Shown here one piece after another: positions 1 through 7,041 of a stretch of 8,791 nt of DNA (position 1 is its first letter; every line of letters starts with the position of its first letter). Position numbers and translations under genes: made by a program. The stretch is from Planctomycetota bacterium (lineage in GTDB: Bacteria > Planctomycetota > Planctomycetia > Pirellulales > Lacipirellulaceae): the NCBI GenBank assembly GCA_022615465.1, contig JAKEGR010000404.1, positions 1-8,791 of the forward strand. The letters are read 5' to 3'. The notes under the pieces are model-generated. The model ran no database searches and had not been told where the DNA came from. It worked only from the letters and a program-made list of their open reading frames with translations.

Positions 1-176
1 CCAATCTCCGAACCTGCCGGCAACTGTTTTGGCGTGTGGCAAGCTTTCGCAACCAAGCCGCGTGCGGCAACACGGTCCATGTTTGGCGTATGGGCCGCTT
101 CAAGTGGTGTGCGGCCACCGAGTGCCTCTTGCGGCTCATCGGCGGCACCGTCGGGAATAATGATGGCGTATTTCAT
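1..176 (-). CDS. apgM: ApgM-type cofactor-independent phosphoglycerate mutase / proposed homoserine kinase (N-terminal part)
   Basis: Only the first 58 codons are present; the gene continues past the left edge. The ATG is at 176 and the product begins MKYAIIIPDGAADEP, followed by LGGRTPLEAAHTPNMDRVA around residues 19-37. These are the metal-binding start (IIPDGAAD) and the TPLEAAxTPNMD segment of the alkaline-phosphatase-superfamily ApgM proteins. Known members interconvert 2- and 3-phosphoglycerate. A clade encoded next to threonine-pathway genes has been proposed to act as homoserine kinase (TIGRFAM family 'proposed homoserine kinase', TIGR02535). Here it lies 51 bp downstream of homoserine dehydrogenase on the same strand, which favours the threonine-pathway role, but this is inference. 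No clear Shine-Dalgarno sequence is visible before the ATG. The family assignment is firm; the exact substrate is not settled by this fragment. Confidence 0.85.
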   Translation of the reverse strand, partial: MKYAIIIPDGAADEPQEALGGRTPLEAAHTPNMDRVAARGLVAKACHTPKQLPAGSEI

Positions 177-205
177 CGGCGGCAGATTCGGCCTTGCGGC
201 CTATG

Positions 206-226
206 CTAACAACCAACCACTGACAA
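206..226. repeat. 7-bp quasi-tandem repeat in the hom-apgM gap
   Basis: Three consecutive heptamers, CTAACAA, CCAACCA and CTGACAA. The first and third agree at 6 of 7 positions. They lie in the 51-bp gap between the hom stop and the apgM start. This is one of several 7-bp-period repeats in the window. It is short enough that chance cannot be excluded. Confidence 0.35.
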
Positions 227-227
227 C

Positions 228-1523
228 TCAATCCCTGACCCACATCCGCACCGTCTTGCCGCGGACGCTGGGCAGTTTGTCGATTTCCGCAATGGCCTTC
301 CGCGTGGCACCCTCGGTCGTCAGGTGGGTCATGACGATCAGCGGCACGATTTCGCCATCCTTGTCAACTTCCGGTTGTAGCACGGAGGCAATCGAGATAT
401 TGTGCTGGCCCAAAATGCTGGCAATCTGAGCAAGCACACCGGGGTGATCCTCAACATTCGTTCGCAAGTAGAATCGACCATCCGCCTTCGCAAAATCGCG
501 TGGTGTAACACGGGCCTTCCGGTTTGACCACAGCTCCAGCGTATGGAACGTGATTGCCGTGCGGCCAACGGCTGTGTCGATCAGGTCGGCAACCACGGCC
601 GACGCAGTCGGCATTTGCCCGGCACCCTGACCAAAAAACAGCACCGGGCCAACCGCATCGCCCACAACACGAATCGCGTTAAATGGTCCACTGACATCCG
701 ACAGCGGCAGGCCGCGACGTAGCAACGTCGGCGAGACATGCAGTTCTAGCGTGTCCTTATCCAGTTGGGCCACGGCCAACAGCTTGATCCGATAGCCCAT
801 CTCGAGGGCATAACGCACATCTGCGACTTCGATGTTGTCGATGCCGACACGGGGAATGTCCTTCCAGTAGACACGGGCGCCAAAGGCAAGGTGGGCAAGG
901 ATGGCGAGTTTCTGGGCGGTGTCGCTACCGTTGACATCGAGGGTCGGGTCGGCCTCGGCATAGCCGAGCCGCTGGGCTTCCTTCAAGGCATCGGCGTAGG
1001 CGACTCCCTCCTCATGCATTTTGCTGAGGATGAAATTGGTCGTGCCGTTGAGAATGCCATCCAGCGATTCGATCTGGTTGGCCGACAGGCATTGGCTGAT
1101 ATTGGCAATGATCGGGATGCCGCCAGCGACCGAGGCTTCAAAGGCAATCGAGCGTCCCAGTTCGCGGGCACGATCAAACAATTCCGGCCCATGCTCGGCC
1201 AGCAGCGCCTTGTTGGCCGTGACGACGTTCTTGCCGCTTTCCAGCAGACGTAGCATGATCGTCCGTTCCGGTTCGAGGCCGCCGATGAGCAGCGCGACGA
1301 CCTCGATCTCCGGGTTGTTGATCACTTCCTCGATGTTGTCGGTCAGAACCCCCTTTGGCAGATCACATACGCGCGGCCTGGTGAGATCGCGGTCCACCGC
1401 CTTTTCGAGCCACAGAGTGCGGCCGGCGTGCCGCGCGGTGCGATCGCCATGGTCCAAGAGCAGCTTCGCGACGCCCTGCCCGACCGTACCCACGCCGATG
1501 ATTGCGACCTTGGTTTTTTCCAT
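228..1523 (-). CDS. hom: Homoserine dehydrogenase with C-terminal ACT domain
   Basis: Reduces aspartate-4-semialdehyde to homoserine with NAD(P)H, the branch point to threonine and methionine, in the cytoplasm. The 431-aa product has an N-terminal Rossmann fold with VAIIGVGTVGQG (residues 6-17), the TANKALLA segment (102-109, with the conserved Lys105) and the family signature ADPTLDVNGSDTAQK (191-205) carrying the catalytic Asp/Lys pair. It ends in an ACT domain from about 351 (FYLRTNVEDHPGVLAQIASIL), the usual place for threonine feedback control. The frame is open back to an ATG at 1577, but that start would overlap the upstream gene by about 50 bp. The ATG at 1523 has AGGA 8 bp upstream and matches the usual N-terminus. 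It starts 4 bp after the stop of the redoxin gene, so translational coupling is likely, and ApgM follows. Length and motifs are normal for a monofunctional bacterial enzyme. Confidence 0.96.
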   Translation of the reverse strand: MEKTKVAIIGVGTVGQGVAKLLLDHGDRTARHAGRTLWLEKAVDRDLTRPRVCDLPKGVLTDNIEEVINNPEIEVVALLIGGLEPERTIMLRLLESGKNVVTANKALLAEHGPELFDRARELGRSIAFEASVAGGIPIIANISQCLSANQIESLDGILNGTTNFILSKMHEEGVAYADALKEAQRLGYAEADPTLDVNGSDTAQKLAILAHLAFGARVYWKDIPRVGIDNIEVADVRYALEMGYRIKLLAVAQLDKDTLELHVSPTLLRRGLPLSDVSGPFNAIRVVGDAVGPVLFFGQGAGQMPTASAVVADLIDTAVGRTAITFHTLELWSNRKARVTPRDFAKADGRFYLRTNVEDHPGVLAQIASILGQHNISIASVLQPEVDKDGEIVPLIVMTHLTTEGATRKAIAEIDKLPSVRGKTVRMWVRD

Positions 1524-1527
1524 CGAG

Positions 1528-2142
1528 CTATTCCTGATTCCCGTCCTGTTTTTCGCCTGCTGAGGCGGATTCACCAACTACGGCCCGCAGCGACTGATTC
1601 AGTTCGCGTCGCGTGGCATGGGAGTATTCAATGTCAAACCACAGAATGTCGCCCTGCGAGCCGACCAAATAGACTCGCGGCAGTTTTTCGCTGCCAACTT
1701 CGGCGAAAACCTTGCCATCGGCATCTAGCAAACTCGCAAAGCCGGCACCCAGCCCGGCAAGGGTCTCACTGACCTTGGCTGCTGTTCCTTGCACTGCGAT
1801 GCCGACCACCGCAACACCCTGAGAACCAAACCTCTCGGTTACATCCCGCGCCATGTCGGCAATCGCCATTTGCGACATCCACTGGTCGTCCTTCCAAAAG
1901 AGCACAACGGTAGCCTTCTCACCAAACCGATCACTCAACTTGGTACGCCGCCCATCCAGTTGCGGAAGTTCCATCGACGGCAACTTATCGCCAACCTTGA
2001 CTTTGCACATCGCCGCGTGCCCAGCAGATAATTCCACGGGCGGTATCGAGAGTGGCTCGTCAGCACGGATATTGCCACAACAGCAAATGCAGCCGATCAC
2101 CAGGATCCCTTGCCAACTCGGAAGTAGTGATTGCCAAGACAT
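1528..2142 (-). CDS. Exported redoxin/TlpA-like thioredoxin-fold protein lacking the CXXC active site
   Basis: 204 aa with a hydrophobic N-terminus (about 5-22). It contains V-I-G-C at residues 15-18, which could be a lipobox, although no Lys/Arg precedes the hydrophobic stretch. A cleavable signal ending near R26-A27 is the alternative. From about residue 48 it follows the AhpC-TSA/redoxin pattern: VGDKLPSMELPQLDG, then the strand ATVVLFW (77-83), and the cis-proline loop KLPRVYLV (153-160, Pro155). Where TlpA-type proteins have W-C-x-x-C, this one has Q87-W-M-S90, so no redox cysteine pair is present. A classical disulfide reductase role is therefore unlikely; binding or a structural role is possible. 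GAGG lies 8 bp before the ATG. It sits 70 bp after aspS and 4 bp before hom, so it is probably co-transcribed with them. Fold is fairly sure; function is unknown. Confidence 0.8.
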   Translation of the reverse strand: MSWQSLLPSWQGILVIGCICCCGNIRADEPLSIPPVELSAGHAAMCKVKVGDKLPSMELPQLDGRRTKLSDRFGEKATVVLFWKDDQWMSQMAIADMARDVTERFGSQGVAVVGIAVQGTAAKVSETLAGLGAGFASLLDADGKVFAEVGSEKLPRVYLVGSQGDILWFDIEYSHATRRELNQSLRAVVGESASAGEKQDGNQE

Positions 2143-2212
2143 AAATATCGCCTCAAATCATCGCGCCACGGCGGCGCCTCTCCCTTACACACCGTAGCGA
2201 GCGGAACCCAGT

Positions 2213-3988
2213 TTAATCTACAACTACCTTGATCCCCAACTCCCTGAGTTGTTTCAGTTCCACCAGGCTAGGCGCGCCGGTCATCATGTCGGTTGCCCGC
2301 TGCGTCTTGGGAAACGCGATGCAGTCACGGATATTATCCATGCCGCCGAAAAGCATCACAACGCGGTCAATGCCGAGCGCGATCCCCCCGTGCGGCGGCG
2401 CGCCGTAACTCAGTGCCCGCAGCAAAAAACCGAATCGCTCCTCGGCGACCTTTTCGTCGATGCCAAGTAGCGAAAACACCTTTTGCTGAATATGCGGATC
2501 ATGAATCCGGATCGTCCCGCCACCCGCCTCGTAGCCGTTGATCACGAGATCGTAGGCCTTGGCTCGACACCTGGCCGGGTCCGCCTCCAGCAGCTTCAGG
2601 TCCTGGTCGCGAGGCGAGGTGAACGGGTGGTGCATCGCCACCCACCGCTGCTCTTCTTCGTCGTAGTCGAACATCGGGAATTCAACAACCCAAGAGAAGT
2701 GCATCGACTGCGGATCGTAGAGCTTCATCTCCGCACCCAGCTTCGTCCGCAGCGCGTGGAGCGCCTTACACGTGACCTTCCACTGGTCGGCAACGAACAA
2801 CAGCAGGTCGCCCGGCTCGGCATGAAGCCTCGCGGCGAACTCCTGGAGGAGATCGGCTGAGAAATTCTTGGCGATGGTCGAATTGAGTGTGCCGTCCTGC
2901 TCGACGCGGAACCATGCCAAGCCCTTTGCGCCGAACTGTCCCACGTAGTCGGTAAGGGCGTCGATGCCCCGGCGAGAATAGTGCTCGGTGCCGCGTTTCG
3001 CATTGATCGCTCGAACGCGGCCGCCGCCGGCCGCAACGCTGGAAAACACGCGGAAGTCCGACCTGGCCGCCAGGTCGGTGCAGTCGACCAATTCCAGACC
3101 AAATCGCAAGTCAGGCGCATCGTGACCGTATCGCTCCATCGCCTCGTCATAGGTCAACTGCGGAAGCGGCAGCTTCACATCGAGACCCAACTCCTGCCTG
3201 GCCAGCCGCGCGACAAGCCCATCGATGACATGGATCACGTCCTCGGCATCGACGAATGACATTTCGAGGTCGAGTTGCGTGAACTCCGGCTGGCGGTCGG
3301 CCCGCAGATCTTCGTCTCGGAAGCAACGAGCGACCTGCACGTAGCGATCGTAGCCCGCCACCATGAGGATCTGCTTATAGAGCTGCGGCGACTGCGGCAA
3401 GGCATAGAACGAACCGGGGCTAACGCGGCTCGGCACCAGATAGTCGCGGGCCCCTTCCGGCGTGCTGCGTCCGAGGACCGGCGTCTCGACGTCGATGAAG
3501 CCGTGCTCGGCAAAATAGTCTCGCATTTCCTTCACGATGCGGTCTCGCAAGAAAAGCGTCCGCTGCATCGTAGGACGCCGCAGGTCAAGGAACCGATACT
3601 CCAACCGCAACTCCTCGTTCGGTATATCCTGGCTATTTGCGTTCGGAGACACCACGGGCGTGAGGCTCTTGTTGAGCAGTATCAGCCTGGTGACCCGTAG
3701 CTCTATTTCACCCGTGGCTAGCTTCGGGTTAGCCATGCCGGCCGGCCGCTCGGCCACCCGGCCCGTGACTTGAAGGACATACTCGGCACGCAGCAACTTG
3801 CTCTCTTCGATAACCTGGGAGGAGGTATCAGGAGGGTTGAATACAACTTGCGTAATGCCGTACCGGTCGCGCAGGTCGACGAATAACCCGCCACCATGGT
3901 CGCGGTAGCTGTCCACCCAGCCACAGAGGGTCACTTCCTTGCCGATCTGTTTGTGGTCCAGTTCGCCACATGTATGAGTTCGCAGCAC
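2213..3988 (-). CDS. aspS: Aspartyl-tRNA synthetase, bacterial type (possibly non-discriminating Asp/Asn)
   Basis: Charges tRNA(Asp) with aspartate. The 591-aa product from a GTG start matches the usual bacterial length of about 590. Visible parts, numbered from the GTG: N-terminal OB-fold anticodon domain (1 to about 105), class II core with PEGARDYLVPSR (177-188), QSPQLYKQ (199-206), motif 2 RCFRDEDLRADRQPEFTQLD (221-240), the bacterial-type insertion domain in the middle, motif 3 GIALGIDR (535-542), and the C-terminal DMMTGAPS. The GTG at 3988 is preferred because GAGAGG lies 6 bp upstream and the protein then starts like known AspRSs (xLRTHTCGEL). The ATG at 4042 would add 18 residues of poor coding character. 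His31 follows R-D in the anticodon domain, where E. coli has Leu30. This feature is linked to non-discriminating enzymes that also charge tRNA(Asn). It is the first gene of the housekeeping block. Confidence 0.96.
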   Translation of the reverse strand: MLRTHTCGELDHKQIGKEVTLCGWVDSYRDHGGGLFVDLRDRYGITQVVFNPPDTSSQVIEESKLLRAEYVLQVTGRVAERPAGMANPKLATGEIELRVTRLILLNKSLTPVVSPNANSQDIPNEELRLEYRFLDLRRPTMQRTLFLRDRIVKEMRDYFAEHGFIDVETPVLGRSTPEGARDYLVPSRVSPGSFYALPQSPQLYKQILMVAGYDRYVQVARCFRDEDLRADRQPEFTQLDLEMSFVDAEDVIHVIDGLVARLARQELGLDVKLPLPQLTYDEAMERYGHDAPDLRFGLELVDCTDLAARSDFRVFSSVAAGGGRVRAINAKRGTEHYSRRGIDALTDYVGQFGAKGLAWFRVEQDGTLNSTIAKNFSADLLQEFAARLHAEPGDLLLFVADQWKVTCKALHALRTKLGAEMKLYDPQSMHFSWVVEFPMFDYDEEEQRWVAMHHPFTSPRDQDLKLLEADPARCRAKAYDLVINGYEAGGGTIRIHDPHIQQKVFSLLGIDEKVAEERFGFLLRALSYGAPPHGGIALGIDRVVMLFGGMDNIRDCIAFPKTQRATDMMTGAPSLVELKQLRELGIKVVVD

Positions 3989-3994
3989 AACGGT

Positions 3995-4000
3995 CCTCTC
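3995..4000 (-). promoter_or_regulatory. Ribosome binding site fixing the aspS GTG start
   Basis: GAGAGG on the minus strand, 6 bp upstream of the GTG at 3988. The in-frame ATG at 4042 has no comparable site. The 175-bp gap between oleD and aspS probably also carries an aspS promoter, but I could not pick boxes with confidence. Confidence 0.6.
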
Positions 4001-4163
4001 ATCGTCGTCGGTTCTTCGCCTACCATGCCCGCAAGCGGACATCTGGCCGTAATCCAGCGATTGTAATTAGCGGGCGACGATAGAGCTAGGGCGTTGGTTG
4101 TTTGCGCTGTCGGAAAACATACTGAGCAAACACGTATAGCCAAACTACGGTTCTTGGTGGGAT

Positions 4164-5207
4164 TCATCCTTGGTTCTTGGCACTTGTCCCTCGACTCTCG
4201 ACCTTTCCCAGCCATTCGCCGAGCCGCTGCATCCCCTCAGCCGTGGTAACTCGCGGCTGATATCCGAGGTCGCGGCGTGCTGCCGAGATGTCGAACCAGT
4301 GACTCTTGGCAAGCTGAGCGGCTAGAAAGCGAGTCATGGGCGGCTCGCTTCGCAGTCCCAGCAACCGATACACCGACTCGCAGATCGTCCCAAGCCGACT
4401 GGCGGTTTGGAACGACATCGACTTCTTGGCGGGTGGTAAACCCACCAGGGCCAGGATTTCGCCAATCCACTGCCAGCAGTTCACTGGTTCGCCCTGGCTG
4501 AGGAAATAAGCCTTCCCGGCCGGCGAGGCCGCTTCACCGGCTGGGAGAAGCGAGTCGGCGGCCAACAAATGGGCCTCCGCTGCATTCTCGACATAGATGA
4601 TATCCACCAGGTTCGAGCCGTCGCCCACCCGCCGTAGCCGGCCGGAGCGGGCCCGAGCGATCAGCCGGGGCACAAGGTGCGTATCCCGTGGACCCCAAAT
4701 GAGATGCGGCCGCAATGCACATGTTCTCAAGATCCAGCTATTGGCAGCAAGCACCGCCTGTTCGGCCCGCGCCTTGGTAAGCGAGTAATACGCCCGGTTG
4801 GTCTTCAGCCACGCCAAGTCAGGCTGGACCAATTCGCTGACACCACATTGGTCCTCGCCGGAAAACACAACACTTGGGCTACTTGTGAAGACCAGGCGCG
4901 ACACACCGGCTTCTCGACAGCCGGCAAGCACCGCGAGCGTTCCAAACCGATTCACCTGGTCAAACAGCCGCCTGTTCATGCTGATGCCGGGCAGCGCGGC
5001 CGCATGAAACACGCAGTCGATGTTGCGGCAGGCGGCCGCGACGGCACTTGGATCACGAATGTCGCCACGGACGACATCGACCCCCAACGTTACCAGCTCG
5101 GGGTACGCGCCGCGGCCAAGACTGCGGACGCGATCGCCGCGAGCCACGAGCATTTCCACGATGTATCGGCCCAAAAACCCTCCGCCACCGGTGACCAGTG
5201 CATGCAT
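4164..5207 (-). CDS. oleD: OleD-like 2-alkyl-3-oxoalkanoate reductase (extended SDR, 3-beta-HSD type)
   Basis: In olefin biosynthesis OleD reduces the 2-alkyl-3-oxoacid made by OleA to the 2-alkyl-3-hydroxyacid, using NADPH. The 347-aa product starts with the glycine-rich nucleotide loop TGGGGFLG (6-13). It carries the catalytic Y141-x-x-x-K145 (YYSLTK) and a serine in FTSSPSV (107-113). It also has ALRPHLIWGPRD (164-175) and RRVGDGSNLVDIIYVENAA (192-210), segments I recognise as closely matching Xanthomonas-type OleD. Its start is 15 bp after the oleC stop, so the pair forms an operon; 175 bp then separate it from aspS. The last dozen residues (KVESRGTSAKNQG) are encoded by heptamer-repeat DNA and look like a non-conserved tail. 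No strong ribosome binding site is seen. Membership of the 3-beta-HSD-like SDR family is certain; the OleD label rests on these segments and on the oleC neighbour. Confidence 0.87.
   Translation of the reverse strand: MHALVTGGGGFLGRYIVEMLVARGDRVRSLGRGAYPELVTLGVDVVRGDIRDPSAVAAACRNIDCVFHAAALPGISMNRRLFDQVNRFGTLAVLAGCREAGVSRLVFTSSPSVVFSGEDQCGVSELVQPDLAWLKTNRAYYSLTKARAEQAVLAANSWILRTCALRPHLIWGPRDTHLVPRLIARARSGRLRRVGDGSNLVDIIYVENAAEAHLLAADSLLPAGEAASPAGKAYFLSQGEPVNCWQWIGEILALVGLPPAKKSMSFQTASRLGTICESVYRLLGLRSEPPMTRFLAAQLAKSHWFDISAARRDLGYQPRVTTAEGMQRLGEWLGKVESRGTSAKNQG
4167..4202. repeat. Two 7-bp tandem repeats at the 3' end of oleD
   Basis: TCCTTGG-TTCTTGG at 4167-4180 and CCTCGAC-TCTCGAC at 4189-4202 are adjacent near-perfect heptamer duplications (6 of 7 and 6 of 7). 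GGTTCTTGG recurs at 4149-4157, just beyond the oleD stop. They encode the non-conserved OleD tail. Such heptamer tracts are reminiscent of the short tandemly repeated repeats known from other bacteria. Confidence 0.55.
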
Positions 5208-5222
5208 AACGGAGACCAGGGG

Positions 5223-7028
5223 CTAGAGATGGGAGATGGGGCCTGACGCGCGGCGGCGCGACAACTGCTTCGTCGCCCAAGCGGCGAGCTGTTCGCGGTT
5301 GATCTTGGCGTTATGGCGGATATCTACCGGCAGGCCAGGATGAATGAGATAATGCTGAATGTCGCGTGCTTGTTGGCAAGCCTTGGCATGGCACCGAAGC
5401 TCGTCTATTAGATTCCCGGCGTTGGTTCCGGCTTGGCACTCGACCACGAGCACGGGGGTTTGCTTGCCACGCGGGCCAATGCCAACGAGCGCCGAGCGGC
5501 GAACGGCAGGATGCGTATTGAACACGGCCTCGACGCATTCGGTGAATAGTGGGCCGGCAACGGTTTCGACGCGGTGCGACTTGCGGCCGCAGTACCAAAA
5601 TCGGCCCTGGCCATCAAGATAGCCGATGTCGCCCATCCGGTGCCAGAAGGGAGGATGGAGCGTGGAGCAGGGAGCAGGGAACCGACCTTCCTCCCCGCTC
5701 CGGGAATCCGCAATTTTTGAGGCACCATTCTCTTCGAGGCAAGTGACATAGCTTGGCGAAGCCTGTGAGCCACGGACGATCAATTCGCCGATTTCACCAG
5801 TTGGCATTTCTTCCGCTTCGTCGATCGTAGCGATCGGTTTGTCCGTAATGCGGATCACGCGCCAGTCAATCGACTCGAACTTCCGTCCCACGCACACTCC
5901 AGCGCCGCAATCCGTCTTTTCCACCGTTTCGCTCAAAATCTCAGCCGCTTCGATCGTGGCGACGGGCAGGCATTCGGTCGCACCGTAAGGCGTGTGCATC
6001 TTTGCTCCCTCAGCGACTCCTTCCAACGTTTGCCGCAGCACATGGGCTGGCACCGGAGCGCCACAGGAAAACACCTGACGCAGCGACGGGATCCGCTTGC
6101 CCGTTGCCACGAAATGACGTCCCACCACGCCCCACACGGCCGGCGAGGCGAACGCCTGGGTCACTTGCCAATCATTGGCAGCCGCGAGCAGCTTCCGCGG
6201 ATCGGCCGATGCCGGCCGCGAAAAGTCCATCTCGGGAAATACCGTCGTCACACCCATTGCCGAGTTGAACAGGGCAAAGAGCGGAAAACATGCCAAATCG
6301 ACGCCGCCCGGCTTGATGTCGTACTTCGATTGAATTTCGCTCACCTGGGTGTCAAACATCCGGTGCGTGTACAGCACCCCCTTCGGCATGCCAGTGCTGC
6401 CGGAGGTAAAGATCATTGCAGCCGGATCGGCGGCCTGTGTCGGGTGGGCACCGCCCACGTGTTGTACGGGGCTATTGGTGGGCGATCCATTCGCTACGGA
6501 TTCGCCGCGGGCGCGCAATTCATCGAGCGTCAGCCCGCCCCAGAACCACCGTCGACCGACCGTGACGTTCCACTTGGCACGCGGGAACTTGTGCCGCAAC
6601 GCCAGGCGAGCCACCTGGGCCACGCCGACCGCCACAAAGCCTTCTGGCTCGACGGCGTTCAGGCAGCGGACCAGGTTCTTCCGGCCAAGCCCAGGATCGA
6701 CCAGAATCATTACCACGCCGGCGCGCAGTAGCGCAAAAACAAGGGTTACAAATTCAATACCAGGCCGCACCAAGAGCGCCAACCGTGTTCCGGGCCGTAC
6801 TCCCCAAGCTGCCAGCCCACGGGCAATCCGCGTCGCATCGGCATCCAGTTCCGCAAAGGTAATCGTGGCGTACAAACAACCCGACTTGCCTCGGCTCTCG
6901 GCCGGGTAAGTTGGTGAAACGCGTTGGTTGCAAGCGACGGCAATGGCGTCGGGAAATCTGGCCGCACTGGCCGTGAGCCGATCGGCGACATTTAGCCGCT
7001 TAGATGGTCGGTTAGGCTTCAGGTTCAT
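5223..7028 (-). CDS. oleC: OleC-like olefin beta-lactone synthetase (AMP-binding superfamily)
   Basis: OleC uses ATP to convert the 2-alkyl-3-hydroxyacid from OleD into a beta-lactone, which OleB decarboxylates to a long-chain olefin. The 601-aa product shows the ANL fold: phosphate loop FTSGSTGMPKG (207-217), YGATECLPVA (348-357), HRMGDIGYLD (463-472, Asp467), GRKSHRVET (481-489) and the C-terminal catalytic lysine in HNAKINRE (Lys575). GGVDLACFPLFALF (241-254) and IHPGLPVDIRHNAKI (562-576) closely resemble Xanthomonas OleC, which separates it from ordinary acyl-CoA ligases. Two non-conserved stretches, about residues 178-201 and 441-461, coincide with a palindrome and a purine-rich repeat. 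The ATG at 7028 lies inside what looks like an attC arm, 23 bp after the protease gene. The conserved N-terminal part begins about residue 11 (RLNVADRL), so the first codons may be acquired. oleD follows after 15 bp. Confidence 0.9.
   Translation of the reverse strand: MNLKPNRPSKRLNVADRLTASAARFPDAIAVACNQRVSPTYPAESRGKSGCLYATITFAELDADATRIARGLAAWGVRPGTRLALLVRPGIEFVTLVFALLRAGVVMILVDPGLGRKNLVRCLNAVEPEGFVAVGVAQVARLALRHKFPRAKWNVTVGRRWFWGGLTLDELRARGESVANGSPTNSPVQHVGGAHPTQAADPAAMIFTSGSTGMPKGVLYTHRMFDTQVSEIQSKYDIKPGGVDLACFPLFALFNSAMGVTTVFPEMDFSRPASADPRKLLAAANDWQVTQAFASPAVWGVVGRHFVATGKRIPSLRQVFSCGAPVPAHVLRQTLEGVAEGAKMHTPYGATECLPVATIEAAEILSETVEKTDCGAGVCVGRKFESIDWRVIRITDKPIATIDEAEEMPTGEIGELIVRGSQASPSYVTCLEENGASKIADSRSGEEGRFPAPCSTLHPPFWHRMGDIGYLDGQGRFWYCGRKSHRVETVAGPLFTECVEAVFNTHPAVRRSALVGIGPRGKQTPVLVVECQAGTNAGNLIDELRCHAKACQQARDIQHYLIHPGLPVDIRHNAKINREQLAAWATKQLSRRRASGPISHL
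5226..5239. repeat. Perfect 7-bp tandem duplication at the oleC end
   Basis: GAGATGG occurs twice in direct succession, just inside the oleC 3' end next to the stop codon at 5223-5225. It encodes part of the variable OleC C-terminal tail (GPISHL). Confidence 0.5.
5647..5681. repeat. Purine-rich heptamer tract inside oleC
   Basis: A 35-bp tract that is almost all G and A on the plus strand, with GGAGCAG perfectly duplicated at 5664-5670 and 5671-5677 and related GGAGC/GGATGG units beside it. It stays in frame and encodes roughly residues 450-461 of OleC (FPAPCSTLHPPF), just before the conserved HRMGD motif, in a loop that looks longer than in Xanthomonas OleC. Confidence 0.5.
6444..6458. repeat. 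Short palindrome within an in-frame OleC linker insertion
   Basis: GTGGGC-ACC-GCCCAC, a perfect 6-bp inverted repeat with a 3-bp centre. It encodes part of the stretch GGAHP (about residues 192-196) in a non-conserved segment before the ATP-binding loop. It may be a small repeat element that landed in frame. Confidence 0.35.
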
Positions 7029-7041
7029 GCACTTGTTCGGC
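7019..7041 (-). repeat. Truncated attC: R''-type box GCCGAAC plus left arm, running into oleC
   Basis: On the minus strand GCCGAAC (7041-7035) starts 10 bp after the protease stop. It is the exact reverse complement of the GTTCGGC box that opens the protease cassette. The following bases align with the left arm of the complete attC downstream of the exonuclease gene (AG....TG.ACCTGA in both at the same spacing). The matching right arm and R' box are not found in the next 150 bp, which are oleC coding sequence. The oleC ATG (7028) lies within this arm. I read it as a half attC fused to oleC. Confidence 0.5.

Noticed and set aside
34..1772. Plus-strand open frames opposite apgM and hom
   Set aside because: They are antisense to genes with clear family motifs and show no motifs of their own; typical shadows in GC-rich DNA.
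2163..2177. Terminator between aspS and the redoxin gene
   Set aside because: A 5-bp stem (GCGCC/GGCGC) exists but no T-run follows on the minus strand, so it is not a convincing terminator.
3989..4163. aspS promoter with TTGGCT-16 bp-TATGTT on the minus strand
   Set aside because: Each box matches only 4 of 6 consensus bases, which occurs often by chance in 175 bp.
3931..4215. 94-codon minus-strand frame bridging the oleD-aspS gap
   Set aside because: It overlaps both genes in another frame, has no ribosome binding site and resembles nothing; the gap is better read as the aspS leader.
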